NCBI GenBank assembly: GCA_041744575.1
Contig: JBGTKP010000054.1
Span: 186,001-250,000, forward strand
DNA from: JTS-RE37 sp041744575
GTDB taxonomy: Bacteria > Bacteroidota > Bacteroidia > Flavobacteriales > Flavobacteriaceae
Direction: 5' to 3'
Length of the DNA: 64,000 nucleotides
Part shown: positions 8,376 through 17,664 of the stretch, in pieces
How positions within the stretch are numbered: position 1 is the first letter of the stretch
Layout: each line of letters starts with the position of its first letter
Made by a program: the position numbers and the translations under genes
Notes under the pieces: generated by a model
Database searches by the model: none
What the model was told of the DNA's origin: nothing
Seen by the model: the letters and a program-made list of their open reading frames with translations, nothing else

Positions 8376-10130
8376 ATGAAGGAACTGAAACACCTCAACA
8401 AGTACTTTAAAAAATATTGGTCCAAATTATTGATAGGAATTGTCATTACCATCATTGCCAGGATCTTTCAGCTGATCATGCCCTCTTATGTGAAAAAATC
8501 CATTGAGGTCGTAGAGAATTATGTAGCGAATCAAATTGCAGAACCCGCAGCACGTGACCTGCTTCTCGAATACATCCTCATCATTGTAGGAGCAGCACTG
8601 CTTTCCGGTTTTTTCACTTTCCTCATGAGACAAACCATTATCAACGTCTCCAGATATATCGAATACGATCTTAAAAATGAAATCTTTGATCATTATCAGT
8701 TTCTGAATCTCAACTTTTACAAAAAAAACCGCACAGGTGACCTTATGAACCGGATCAGTGAGGATGTGAGCCAGGTACGGCAATATGCAGGCCCTGCGAT
8801 CATGTATGGTATTCAAACCTTAACCCTTTTCATATGCCTGATCCCACTCATGTTTATAAAGGCCCCGACCATTGCTTTTTATTCCCTGCTCCCGCTGCCT
8901 GTACTTTCGGTACTCATCTATATGATCAGTAAAATCATTCATCGCAGAAGCACACGCGTTCAGCAATTTCTTTCAACACTTTCGGCATTTTCACAAGAGA
9001 CCTTTTCCGGGATTTCCGTTATTAAGGCCTATGTTCTTGAGCCAAAAATTCAGATGGAGGCGCAGGCACTGGCCTTGGAAGGCAAGGAAAAAAGTGTTGC
9101 ACTTGCGAGGGTAGACGCCTGGTTCTTCCCTTTGATGATCCTGCTGATCGGGATAAGCAATATTTTCGTGATTTATGTGGGAGGCAAGCAGTATATCAAC
9201 GGTGAAATCGATTCGGTGGGAACCATTGCGGAGTTTATCCTCTATGTGAACATGCTCACCTGGCCTGTGGCCATTGTCGGCTGGCTCACTTCCCTGGTAC
9301 AGCGGGCCGAGGCCTCACAAAAAAGGATCAATGAATTTCTTCAGGAACAACCCGGCATCAGGAATGAGGTGAGCGAACCCACACCAATCAGGGGTAAAAT
9401 TGAATTTCGGAAAGTCAGCTTCACCTATGAAGATACCAATATTACGGCCTTAAATGAAATTTCTTTTACGGTTGAGGCAGGACAAACCGTGGCCTTTATT
9501 GGTAAGACAGGCTCAGGTAAGTCCTCGATCCTGGATTTGGTTGCCCGCCTTTACGATGTTTCGGAAGGTCTGCTGCTGATCGATGACATTCCCATTAAAG
9601 ATTTAAATCTGAACAGCCTTCGGTCTTCCATTGGCGCCGTACCTCAGGATGCTTTTTTGTTTTCTGATACGATCAGGAACAATATAAAATTCGGGAAGGA
9701 AGATGCGACAGAGGAAGAAATCCTGACAGTGGCGAAAATGGCAGTGGTCCACAACAACATTACAGGCTTTGCCAACGGATATGATACCATTTTGGGCGAA
9801 AGGGGAATTACTTTAAGCGGCGGGCAGAAACAACGTGTGTCTATAGCCCGTGCCTTATTGAAAGATCCGGAGATCTACCTCTTTGACGACTGTCTTTCGG
9901 CGGTGGATACGGAAACCGAAGAGGCCATCCTTACTAATCTGAAGAAAGCCTCAAGGCACAGAACGACCCTAATTGTCAGCCATAGGGTTTCTTCGGCAAA
10001 AAATGCGGATAAGATCATCGTTCTGGAAGATGGAGAGATATTGCAGGAAGGAACCCACGAGGATTTAATAGCCCGTGAAGGTTATTATAAAGAGCTTTAT
10101 TTCAATCAGCTATCTGAGAAAGAAAACTAG
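8376..10130 (+). CDS. ABC exporter half-transporter (fused permease-ATPase)
   Basis: Type IV ABC exporter of the MdlB/MsbA kind: about six membrane helices in residues 1-310 and an ATPase domain in 340-584. Visible motifs are Walker A GKTGSGKSS, the signature LSGGQKQR and Walker B YLFDDCLSAVD. The residue after the Walker B Asp is Asp instead of the usual catalytic Glu. That exchange is seen in one half of many heterodimeric exporters, so this subunit may work with a partner that is not in the window. The substrate (lipid, peptide or drug) is unknown. It is transcribed divergently from nusB. Confidence 0.9.
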   Translation: MKELKHLNKYFKKYWSKLLIGIVITIIARIFQLIMPSYVKKSIEVVENYVANQIAEPAARDLLLEYILIIVGAALLSGFFTFLMRQTIINVSRYIEYDLKNEIFDHYQFLNLNFYKKNRTGDLMNRISEDVSQVRQYAGPAIMYGIQTLTLFICLIPLMFIKAPTIAFYSLLPLPVLSVLIYMISKIIHRRSTRVQQFLSTLSAFSQETFSGISVIKAYVLEPKIQMEAQALALEGKEKSVALARVDAWFFPLMILLIGISNIFVIYVGGKQYINGEIDSVGTIAEFILYVNMLTWPVAIVGWLTSLVQRAEASQKRINEFLQEQPGIRNEVSEPTPIRGKIEFRKVSFTYEDTNITALNEISFTVEAGQTVAFIGKTGSGKSSILDLVARLYDVSEGLLLIDDIPIKDLNLNSLRSSIGAVPQDAFLFSDTIRNNIKFGKEDATEEEILTVAKMAVVHNNITGFANGYDTILGERGITLSGGQKQRVSIARALLKDPEIYLFDDCLSAVDTETEEAILTNLKKASRHRTTLIVSHRVSSAKNADKIIVLEDGEILQEGTHEDLIAREGYYKELYFNQLSEKEN

Positions 10131-10209
10131 AAAAATGTTGTGTCGTTGGCTTTTTTTTCACATTTTTGACGATGCACTATATTTTAAACACTAACTAGAA
10201 CTAGACCCA

Positions 10210-10578
10210 ATGAGTGAAAAAGAATTAATGGATCAGGAAGAGATTTTCTCAAAGGTTTTAAGAGCAGGCAGAAGAACTTATTTTTTTGATGTAAGAAGTA
10301 CAAAGGCCGGCGACTATTATCTCACAATCACTGAAAGTAAGAAGTTCACTCATGATGACGGCTCCTTTCATTACAAGAAACACAAAATTTATCTGTACAA
10401 AGAAGATTTTCAGTCCTTCAGGGAATACATGGAAGAGATGATGGATTATATCATCGATGAAAAAGGTCGGGAAGTGATTTCGGAAAGGCACCAGTCCGAT
10501 TTTAAGAAAGAAGAAACCCTGGAAGGCGAAGTAACGTCAAGGGAAAGTTTTACGGATGTGGATTTTGACGACATTTAA
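10210..10578 (+). CDS. PUR-alpha-like nucleic-acid-binding protein (DUF3276)
   Basis: A 122-residue protein of the bacterial PUR family (DUF3276), found mainly in Bacteroidota and spirochaetes. The PUR repeat is visible: EIFSKVLRAGRRTYFFDVRS, DYYLTITESKK and IYLYKEDFQSFREYMEEM. Members fold as a dimer that resembles eukaryotic Pur-alpha and bind single-stranded nucleic acid. The C-terminus is an acidic tail. It is a single gene with its own terminator at 10603-10632. Confidence 0.88.
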   Translation: MSEKELMDQEEIFSKVLRAGRRTYFFDVRSTKAGDYYLTITESKKFTHDDGSFHYKKHKIYLYKEDFQSFREYMEEMMDYIIDEKGREVISERHQSDFKKEETLEGEVTSRESFTDVDFDDI

Positions 10579-10602
10579 CATTGTTATAATACAAACTAAC
10601 AG

Positions 10603-10632
10603 AAACGACCTTGCTAAAAGAGGTCGTTTTTT
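10603..10632 (+). terminator. Rho-independent terminator after the PUR gene
   Basis: AACGACCT pairs with AGGTCGTT around a 9-base loop, followed by a run of T (to 10632). Confidence 0.85.
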
Positions 10633-10719
10633 ATTGCTGCCCCACAGAAGTACCCCTTTGTAGAGCGTCCGGAAACTCGTTCCGAGGTGCTTTACCATAA
10701 ATAAATTTTCCTCAAACCC

Positions 10720-13251
10720 ATGAAAAGAACACTATTATACAGCCTCCTGTACTTTATACTGGTACAACCGGCCATAGGTCAGGATTCAATCAGCCTCGAC
10801 TACTATCTGCCCGGAAATATCCGTTACGACGAGCGTATTCCAAAACCGGAAGAGATCATTGGCCATGAGGTGGGCGCATGGCATGTCACCCATGATAAAC
10901 TGGTAATGTATATGGAGGCCATCGCAAAAGCCAGCGACCGGATCTCCATCAGGGAAAGGGGGAAAACTTTTGAAGGCAGACCTTTGCTGCTGCTCACTGT
11001 TACTTCCCCTGAAAACCATGGAAGGTTGGAAGAGATCAGGAAGGAACATATAGCGCTCACGGAGGAGGCCGGTGCCAATGTTTCTGTGGACGACATGCCC
11101 ATTGTTGTGTATCAGGGATTTTCCATTCACGGGAACGAACCAAGCGGTGCCAATGCGGCTCTTGCCTATGCCTATTACCTGGCAGCCGCGACCGGTCCCG
11201 AGGTGGACGCCATGCTTGACAACACCATCATCCTGCTGGATCCCTCCTTTAATCCGGATGGGTTACAGCGTTTTGCCTACTGGGCAAATACGAATAAAAG
11301 TGTGGAACTTAATCCGGATGGCAATGAAAGGGAATACCATGAGGTATGGCCCGGGGGAAGGACGAACCATTACTGGTTTGATCTCAATCGGGACTGGCTC
11401 CCCGCACAGCTACCGGAGAGCAGGGCGAGAATTGTTACTTTCCATGAATGGCTTCCCAACATCGTAACCGATCACCATGAAATGGGTACCAATGCTACTT
11501 TTTTTTTCCAGCCGGGAGAACCGACACGGGTCCATCCGCTCACCCCAAAGAGGAACCAGGAACTTACCTCCGAAATCGGGAATTACCATGCCCGGGCGCT
11601 GGACAAGATCGGGTCTCTTTATTTTACCGAAGAGAATTATGACGATTATTATTATGGAAAGGGTTCCACTTTCCCTGATGTGAATGGGGGTATCGGTATT
11701 TTGTTTGAACAGGCAAGTTCCCGAGGACATGTGCAGGAAACCGATAACGGCTTGTTAACTTTTGCCTTCACGATCCGCAATCAGTTCACAACCGCCCTTT
11801 CCACTATTGAAGCGGCAGGCGAAATGAGAAGGAAATTGTTATCCTATCAGCAGGGATTTTTCGCTGACCTCAGGAATGAAGCAGGCAGTTCCAAAACAAA
11901 GGCCTTTGTCTTCGGAGATAGCAAGGATGCCGCAAAAACATGGCACCTGGCGGAAATCCTGCACAGGCAACACATTCGTTTCAATGTACTCGACAAAGAC
12001 CTTGACCTGGAGGGCAAAAGTTATAAAAAGGGTTATAGCTATGTGGTGCCTGCGAACCAGAAGAATTACAGGCTGATACAAGCGATGTTTGAGAAAAGAA
12101 CCTCATTTCAGGACAGCCTGTTCTACGACATTTCGGGTTGGACATTTCCTTTGGCCTTTAATGTGGACTATTCAGAACTTTCATCTTTGGCAAATGCAGG
12201 TACAGAAGTAAGTGAATTAACGCCGCTTACGGGTTCCATAGATGACCAGAGTTCGTATGCCTACCTCTTTGAATGGAACGAATATTATACGCCGAAGGCC
12301 CTGAATAAAATTCTTAACAGGGGTATCCGTGCCAAAGTGGCTAAGTCACCTTTCGCTCTGGAAGGCACTTCCTATGACTATGGGACTATTATGATCCCGG
12401 TAAATAATCAGAAATTGAACCCAACAGAATTATATCAGTTCCTGAAGGAGGTGGCACGGGAGGATTTCGTCAGGATTCATTCGGTGAGTACCGGGCTGAC
12501 ACAGGGGATCGATTTGGGAAGCGGGGATCTTGAAACCCTGCACCCTCAAAAGGTGGCTATTCTGGTGGGAAAAGGGATCCGTTCCAGTGATGCCGGAGAG
12601 ATCTGGCATTTATTTGATACCAGATACGCCATGAAGATCACCAAAATAGATACGGATTATTTTAAATCCGCGAATCTTAGCACCTATACTGACATAATCA
12701 TTCCTGATTCCTATGGTGCCGTTACCCTGGATAAAATGGCGGCGGAAAAACTTAAGGAATGGGTAAAGGCCGGCGGTACCCTGATCGGATATACTTCGGT
12801 CGCAAAATGGATGGACAAAAATGAAATTGCAGATTTGAAATTCAAAACCGATACCCTGGTTGCGAAGAATATTACGTACGAGCAAAGGGAAGATTATTTA
12901 GGAGCGCAGGAAACAAGTGGTGCAATATTCCAGGCAAAACTGGACCGGTCACATCCGATCAATTATGGGTACAAAGGGGCCATGCTGCCAGTGTTCAGAA
13001 ATTCGAACATCTATCTCGAACCAGACAAGGAAAGTTACAACAACCCCATTCAATATACCGAATCGCCTTTAATGAGCGGTTATATTTCCAAAGAGAATCA
13101 GGACCTGATAAAGAACAGTGTCCCGTTCTCAGTCCGGCATCTTGGAAACGGAAGGGTTATCGTATTTACTGACAATACAAATTTCCGTGCCTTCTGGTAC
13201 GGCACCAATAAGCTCCTCATGAACGCTGTTTTTTTCGGTCCCATGATGTGA
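10720..13251 (+). CDS. Secreted M14 family zinc carboxypeptidase
   Basis: Large exported peptidase, 843 residues. A signal peptide (LLYSLLYFILVQPAIGQ) is followed by an M14 domain. The HxxE zinc motif is in GFSIHGNEPSGANA and the third zinc ligand region is TDHHEMGTNATFFFQ. A candidate catalytic Glu is in GILFEQASSRGH. Residues beyond about 380 form a long C-terminal part with a glutamine-amidotransferase-like region (AILVGKGI, IIIPDSYGAV, LKEWVKAGGTLIGY), common to Bacteroidota homologues. It probably digests peptides in the periplasm or at the surface. It is transcribed alone. Confidence 0.9.
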   Translation: MKRTLLYSLLYFILVQPAIGQDSISLDYYLPGNIRYDERIPKPEEIIGHEVGAWHVTHDKLVMYMEAIAKASDRISIRERGKTFEGRPLLLLTVTSPENHGRLEEIRKEHIALTEEAGANVSVDDMPIVVYQGFSIHGNEPSGANAALAYAYYLAAATGPEVDAMLDNTIILLDPSFNPDGLQRFAYWANTNKSVELNPDGNEREYHEVWPGGRTNHYWFDLNRDWLPAQLPESRARIVTFHEWLPNIVTDHHEMGTNATFFFQPGEPTRVHPLTPKRNQELTSEIGNYHARALDKIGSLYFTEENYDDYYYGKGSTFPDVNGGIGILFEQASSRGHVQETDNGLLTFAFTIRNQFTTALSTIEAAGEMRRKLLSYQQGFFADLRNEAGSSKTKAFVFGDSKDAAKTWHLAEILHRQHIRFNVLDKDLDLEGKSYKKGYSYVVPANQKNYRLIQAMFEKRTSFQDSLFYDISGWTFPLAFNVDYSELSSLANAGTEVSELTPLTGSIDDQSSYAYLFEWNEYYTPKALNKILNRGIRAKVAKSPFALEGTSYDYGTIMIPVNNQKLNPTELYQFLKEVAREDFVRIHSVSTGLTQGIDLGSGDLETLHPQKVAILVGKGIRSSDAGEIWHLFDTRYAMKITKIDTDYFKSANLSTYTDIIIPDSYGAVTLDKMAAEKLKEWVKAGGTLIGYTSVAKWMDKNEIADLKFKTDTLVAKNITYEQREDYLGAQETSGAIFQAKLDRSHPINYGYKGAMLPVFRNSNIYLEPDKESYNNPIQYTESPLMSGYISKENQDLIKNSVPFSVRHLGNGRVIVFTDNTNFRAFWYGTNKLLMNAVFFGPMM

Positions 13252-13303
13252 ACACTGGCGTTTATTCAATAACCCGGGGATAAAGAACTTGCCCAATAAA
13301 ACC

Positions 13304-13648
13304 TCAGTTATTCTTTAGACGATACTGGACGATACGGGAGATCAGGTCTATGGGTAAGGGCTGAGTGTATGGAAACTGCACGGAGCCCTTCCCTGTCTTA
13401 TATGAGGATAGCTCTTCCTTGAATTTTTCACCGCCGGAAGGTGTAGGATAAAAACCAATATGGTTTTTAAAGGCGGCAAAATGTACGAGGTTCTTTCCAT
13501 TGTGTTTAAATGTAGGGATGCCATAACTAATGGCCTCCTTTGCCTCAGGAGCTTCTTTTTGAATGACTGCCCGAACCTGACCTAGTAATGTCCTAATCTC
13601 CAGGGGAAATTCTGCAATATAGGCGTCTATGCTGTCGTTTTTTGTCAT
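13304..13648 (-). CDS. DUF1801 (YdhG-like) protein
   Basis: A 114-residue cytoplasmic protein with the full DUF1801 pattern: YIAEFPLEIRTLLGQVRAVI, EAISYGIPTFKHNGKNLVHF, KNHIGFYPTPSG and a final GSVQFPYTQPLPIDLI. The function of the family is unknown; the fold is related to iron-transport-associated and frataxin-like proteins. It lies six bases after the VOC gene and is certainly co-transcribed with it. Confidence 0.88.
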   Translation of the reverse strand: MTKNDSIDAYIAEFPLEIRTLLGQVRAVIQKEAPEAKEAISYGIPTFKHNGKNLVHFAAFKNHIGFYPTPSGGEKFKEELSSYKTGKGSVQFPYTQPLPIDLISRIVQYRLKNN

Positions 13649-13654
13649 GATATA

Positions 13655-14503
13655 TCAATTACCGGCTGTTGCCAAAAGTTTTTCCAAATCGAACTTCTTC
13701 ATTTGCAATACCCGCTGCATGGTCCGCTCTGCCTGAACAGGGTCAGACATGAGCTTACTCAGGACGGAAGGGATGATCTGCCACGACAAACTGAATTTAT
13801 CCTTCAACCACCCACACCTGCTTTCAGTTCCTTCTCTGGTCATGGCATTCCAGTAGTGATCAATCTCCTGCTGGTTGTCGCATTCAACTACCAGTGAATT
13901 CCCTTCCGAAAATTCAAAGGCGTGCGATGCCCCACTATCCATAGCTATGAATTTCTGGCCGAGCAATTGGAATGTGGCATAGGCAATTTTACCTGCCTGT
14001 TGCTTATCAGAGGCATCGTACCGATGAATGAAGTCGATCCCTGAATCCGCGAATATGGACGTATAGGATTCCATGGCTTCTTCTGCCCTTCCGAACTGAT
14101 CTCCTGTAAACATCAGGGCCGGAATTATTTTTTGCCCGAACCCTGATCCGTCATCCAGCGTCAATTGCCAGGATACCTTGAACTTATCCTGTACCCAGCC
14201 ATACATCTTGCTCCAATCGTAGGAATTCAGGGACATCATAATTTTCCCATGTGCTGAGAATTTATTCCATAACCGAACGATTTCCTCTTCGGATTCACAA
14301 ATCACGTAAAATGACATTGCAGGGTTCGGTTGAAACTGAGGCCCGCCGTTCAGGCCCATAAATTTGGTGCCATTCAGGTAAAATGTAGTCACCATGGAGG
14401 TGTCGGTATCAATCGAGGAATCATTAAAAATACTGCAGTAAAATGTGGCGGCCTGACTCGCATTCCCATCGAACCAAAGGCAAGGATATATCTTGTTATT
14501 CAT
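13655..14503 (-). CDS. Two-domain VOC family protein (PhnB-like)
   Basis: The 282 residues contain two tandem PhnB-like vicinal-oxygen-chelate domains, each starting with a PCLWFDGNASQAATFY- or PALMFTGDQFGRAEEAM-like stretch, followed by a W-rich second half (GWVQDKFKVSWQL and GWLKDKFSLSWQIIP). Databases often name this family 3-demethylubiquinone methyltransferase, but nothing here supports methyl transfer. The duplication implies the two domains form one barrel pair within a single chain. It is first in a two-gene operon with DUF1801. Confidence 0.85.
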   Translation of the reverse strand: MNNKIYPCLWFDGNASQAATFYCSIFNDSSIDTDTSMVTTFYLNGTKFMGLNGGPQFQPNPAMSFYVICESEEEIVRLWNKFSAHGKIMMSLNSYDWSKMYGWVQDKFKVSWQLTLDDGSGFGQKIIPALMFTGDQFGRAEEAMESYTSIFADSGIDFIHRYDASDKQQAGKIAYATFQLLGQKFIAMDSGASHAFEFSEGNSLVVECDNQQEIDHYWNAMTREGTESRCGWLKDKFSLSWQIIPSVLSKLMSDPVQAERTMQRVLQMKKFDLEKLLATAGN

Positions 14504-14681
14504 AAGGACCCGTTTGATTATAATTTATTTATAGGTGATACTGTGTATGAGTAAACAACCCTCTAAAGGTAAGGACAGAACATCGGTGGCAGGGGAGCAA
14601 TTTACGACAATATCAAGGGCTGATTCCGTCATTTCCCAATGTGACCCTGGGGTTTTTGGAGACATTAAAAATGAGTAAGCA

Positions 14682-15725
14682 TCAACCAAATTTTACATAG
14701 AATAGGTTTAGGAGAATAAGTCCGGCTGCCGAAGCGAAGGCCGCCACATTGCCAACGGTCATTGCAACGAAAAGAAAGATCATCAGATAGAAGAAGGGCA
14801 TAACAAACAAAGCGAACAAAAATCGGTAACTGCTGAGAAATTCGGGTTCCGGAACCCACTTTTTAATGAAATATTTCCACACAATGACAGGGAAGAGGTT
14901 GAGAATGCTGAACAAGGTCATGAAGGCCTCACGGTACCATTTCCCATCATCTCTGCTCTTTGGTTTAAAATTCAAACCGGACGCACTTTTTATACAGGCA
15001 TTCACTTTTTGAGGAGAAAGATAGTCCGCACCTATCGAATCAAGCATTTCCAAAGTTTCCTCATACAGATGGGTGCTGTCAATATGGGTGGTCAGCTGAC
15101 GGAGCGATCCGGAGACCGTTTCCTTCATCCTTCGTGAAAAATTGGGATCATCCCCGGAAGGATAAGGAGGAAGTACTTCTATTCTGCTGCCATAGAAAAG
15201 AGCAACACGATCCGGGAAACTCGTTGCGCCGGCATAATTTATCCCAATCGGCACCAACCTGATCATTAGTTGCGGGTATTTTACAAGAGCATGCTGGATG
15301 ATCCTGATAAACCCCTTACTTAATGGCCTTACTTGTCTTCTCAGGTTATGGTTTCCCTCAGGGAAAATTACAATAACACGGCCCTCCTTTAGGAGATCTA
15401 CGCAGGTGTCAAAAACCATGTGATTTTTTCTCAAAGAGTCTCTTCCATCCCGCAAACGGTATATCGGAATCATCCTTAAGAGTTTGAATAATGCCCTTGA
15501 GACAGGGTTGGAAAAGACATCTGACCGGGTAAGAAAATAAGGCTTTTGTTCGCTGTAAACTGCAATCAGTAAGGCATCCAACAAAGCGTTCTGATGATTC
15601 GGCAGGTATAGCAGAGGCTCACGGGAGGAGTCATTGTCCAGACCATGGATCGAGATTTCCTTAAAATAAAAAAAGAAGGCAATCCGGAGGATGCGTTTAA
15701 TCAAAATATAGGCCAGCCTTTTCAA
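14682..15725 (-). CDS. 1-acyl-glycerol-3-phosphate acyltransferase-like (PlsC) protein
   Basis: Membrane acyltransferase of the PlsC superfamily, 347 residues. The catalytic block reads YLPNHQNALLDAL and the phosphate-binding block VIFPEGNH. The His-Asp spacing is five residues rather than the classical HX4D, as in the GPT2-like branch. Two or three hydrophobic helices lie at the C-terminus (FALFVMPFFYLMIFLFVAMT), which classical PlsC lacks. Its acyl acceptor is uncertain. It overlaps the stop of the upstream BASS symporter gene by four bases. Confidence 0.85.
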   Translation of the reverse strand: MKRLAYILIKRILRIAFFFYFKEISIHGLDNDSSREPLLYLPNHQNALLDALLIAVYSEQKPYFLTRSDVFSNPVSRALFKLLRMIPIYRLRDGRDSLRKNHMVFDTCVDLLKEGRVIVIFPEGNHNLRRQVRPLSKGFIRIIQHALVKYPQLMIRLVPIGINYAGATSFPDRVALFYGSRIEVLPPYPSGDDPNFSRRMKETVSGSLRQLTTHIDSTHLYEETLEMLDSIGADYLSPQKVNACIKSASGLNFKPKSRDDGKWYREAFMTLFSILNLFPVIVWKYFIKKWVPEPEFLSSYRFLFALFVMPFFYLMIFLFVAMTVGNVAAFASAAGLILLNLFYVKFG

Positions 15726-16636
15726 TCCATCCGTCGTTTAAGTGGTCTATTGGCCAAAAACAGAGCGAGAAGCATTCCGGCGACCAAATGCCAGATGCCC
15801 CAGAAAGCCACCAAAATCGCCATCCCTCCCAGGCCGTCAAAAAAAGTAAACACAAGAAGAAGGCCCAGACCGGAATTCTGTATGCCGGTTTCAATAGTTA
15901 TGGAACGCACCTCCTGAGCATCAAGCCTGTTTAATTTGGCCATCAGAAATCCGGAAAGAAAGGCCAAGAGGTTATGGAGGCCTACGATCCAGAAAACAAG
16001 GTGGATATATGCAATGAAAAAATCCAGATTGTCCCTGAACGCCAAAACAACCAACAGCAAAAAAAACAACAGGGAACCGGTCCTGAAACCAACCGCAAGT
16101 TTTCGTGCTGTATTTGGCCAATGAAAATTCAACAACATCCCGAGAAACAAAGGCAGCCCCAATACCAGTACTACCACCCCGAACATCTCCGGAATGGAAA
16201 TGGCCACGTCGCGGAGCAAGTTCTCGGTGGGAGCATATAATCCTGCCCACAGGGCAAGGTTGAGAGGTGTAATTACAATGGCAAGGAGGGTCGCGAGTGC
16301 GGTAAGGCTAACGGATAAGGCAATATTTCCCTTGGAGAGTTGTGTGATAAAATTAGAGGTGGTCCCGCCCGGACATGCAGCCACCATGAACATTCCGAGG
16401 GCAATACTTGGGAGGGGCTGAAGGATGACAACCAAAAAATAGGTTACCAGTGGAAGTACTACAAACTGGCTTACAAGGCCCGTAATAACCGCTTTTGGCG
16501 CTCTGATGAGGTGCAAAAAATCGGAGCGTCTGATATCCAGGGCAATGCCGAACATCACAAGACCCAGTGCCAGGTTCAAGACCCAAAGCGTTTGAGCATT
16601 GAAATGTATCCGAAGATTATCCAGTGATTCCGCCAA
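15722..16636 (-). CDS. Bile acid:sodium symporter (BASS) family protein
   Basis: Inner-membrane transporter with about ten hydrophobic segments in 304 residues. Typical BASS patterns are LGLVMFGIALDI near the N-terminus, CPGGTTSNFITQLSKGN in the middle (the cytoplasmic crossover region), and SITIETGIQNSGLGLLL (second crossover). Bacterial members import sodium-coupled organic acids, but the substrate here is unknown. It is first in an operon with the PlsC-like acyltransferase. Confidence 0.9.
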   Translation of the reverse strand: MAESLDNLRIHFNAQTLWVLNLALGLVMFGIALDIRRSDFLHLIRAPKAVITGLVSQFVVLPLVTYFLVVILQPLPSIALGMFMVAACPGGTTSNFITQLSKGNIALSVSLTALATLLAIVITPLNLALWAGLYAPTENLLRDVAISIPEMFGVVVLVLGLPLFLGMLLNFHWPNTARKLAVGFRTGSLLFFLLLVVLAFRDNLDFFIAYIHLVFWIVGLHNLLAFLSGFLMAKLNRLDAQEVRSITIETGIQNSGLGLLLVFTFFDGLGGMAILVAFWGIWHLVAGMLLALFLANRPLKRRMD

Positions 16637-16711
16637 TAATTATTTTATTATAATTCCATTGGCATCAGCTGCCTGTGAAACCACAGTAAATGCAATCAGA
16701 GAAAGGTTTGT

Positions 16712-17017
16712 TCATCCTTTCATTCTGAGTTTATCTGTCATTTCCTTGGGTACATTGCCGGCATACATCCCATAGGCATCAACCAGTAATCCTTTATCCC
16801 CGTTCGTGGCCTCTATTACGTAAAGTATCATATTGTCATCCGGATTACTCATCCCTTCGAAACGGTAATACCTTATAACGTTCAGTTCCGAAGCACTGTA
16901 GGTTTTTTTCCTGTTCTTGTCTTCCACTCCGGCGGCACATAGATTAAAATCTGTCTCATACCCCTCCTTATACAGCTCCGAGATGGCCAGTGACAGCGTA
17001 TCATAGGCATTTTCCAT
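16712..17017 (-). CDS. Conserved small cytoplasmic protein of unknown function
   Basis: A 101-residue soluble protein with the pattern ENAYDTLSLAISELYKEGY, DFNLCAAGVEDK, VIRYYRFEGMSNPDDNMI and KGLLVDAYG. From memory, close relatives in flavobacteria are often labelled phosphoribosylpyrophosphate synthetase. That label cannot be right for a protein this short without any PRPP-binding loop. It is flanked by the BASS and YfiT genes in the same direction but with gaps of about 75-100 bases. Confidence 0.75.
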   Translation of the reverse strand: MENAYDTLSLAISELYKEGYETDFNLCAAGVEDKNRKKTYSASELNVIRYYRFEGMSNPDDNMILYVIEATNGDKGLLVDAYGMYAGNVPKEMTDKLRMKG

Positions 17018-17115
17018 AGATCAGCTTTTTATAATTTTAAAGTAAGGATTGCCTTCTCAAAAAGCAAGGATTTAACCGTTTTTCTTTCGTTAATGGGCCG
17101 GATGCTCCCTTCCGT

Positions 17116-17664
17116 TTATTTTCGCCATCCTTCCTTCCGCAGGAGATTTTCAATATGAGCCAGGTGGTGATTTCCGTGCCAGGCATACATACCGGTATTC
17201 TCTTCGAGGGAGGTGATCTTACTTGATACAGGGTGGACAAATGTTCGCTTAAATTCCTGCTGACTCATCCCATTTAAAAGAAAAACCAGTTTGGCATGAA
17301 TTGCCTTCAGATGGGTGAGGGAAGGGGCGAGAGGAGCGCTTTTGGAATCAGTGAGTTCTGCCCATGCCTTTTCATCATAGGCTTTAATAACCGGTTGTTC
17401 CTCAGTTAGCGCCCATTTAAAACGCGAATAACTATGGTGATGGCTGTCTGCAAGGTGATGCACTACCTGTCGGACCGTCCACCCTTCCGGCCGGTAAGGA
17501 GTATCCAGTTGCTTTTTGCCGAGTCCCCTGACAAGGTCCTTTAATTTAACGGGAAGAGCTTCGAGTTCCGCGATCCAGTCCTTTATAACCAGGGAACTTA
17601 TCTTTTCAGGTTTGACGAAATGGCCAATAGGATAACGCAACTGCTCTACCGTACTTGTTTTCAT
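17116..17664 (-). CDS. YfiT-like DinB family metal-binding transferase
   Basis: A 182-residue four-helix-bundle protein of the DinB/YfiT group, putative metal-dependent thiol (bacillithiol-type) transferases. The three metal-binding His sites are visible: VRQVVHHLADSHHH and, near the C-terminus, WHGNHHLAHIENL. The N-terminus LRYPIGHFVKPEKI is typical of the YfiT subgroup. No bacillithiol biosynthesis gene is in the window, so the thiol it uses is open. It is transcribed alone. Confidence 0.85.
   Translation of the reverse strand: MKTSTVEQLRYPIGHFVKPEKISSLVIKDWIAELEALPVKLKDLVRGLGKKQLDTPYRPEGWTVRQVVHHLADSHHHSYSRFKWALTEEQPVIKAYDEKAWAELTDSKSAPLAPSLTHLKAIHAKLVFLLNGMSQQEFKRTFVHPVSSKITSLEENTGMYAWHGNHHLAHIENLLRKEGWRK

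Noticed and set aside
8124..8393. Minus-strand frame of 89 codons between nusB and the ABC exporter
   Set aside because: It overlaps the start of the exporter gene, has no recognisable family or signal, and covers the divergent promoter region.
16712..17017. Naming the 101-residue protein phosphoribosylpyrophosphate synthetase
   Set aside because: Such labels circulate for relatives, but the protein is far too short and has no PRPP-binding motif.
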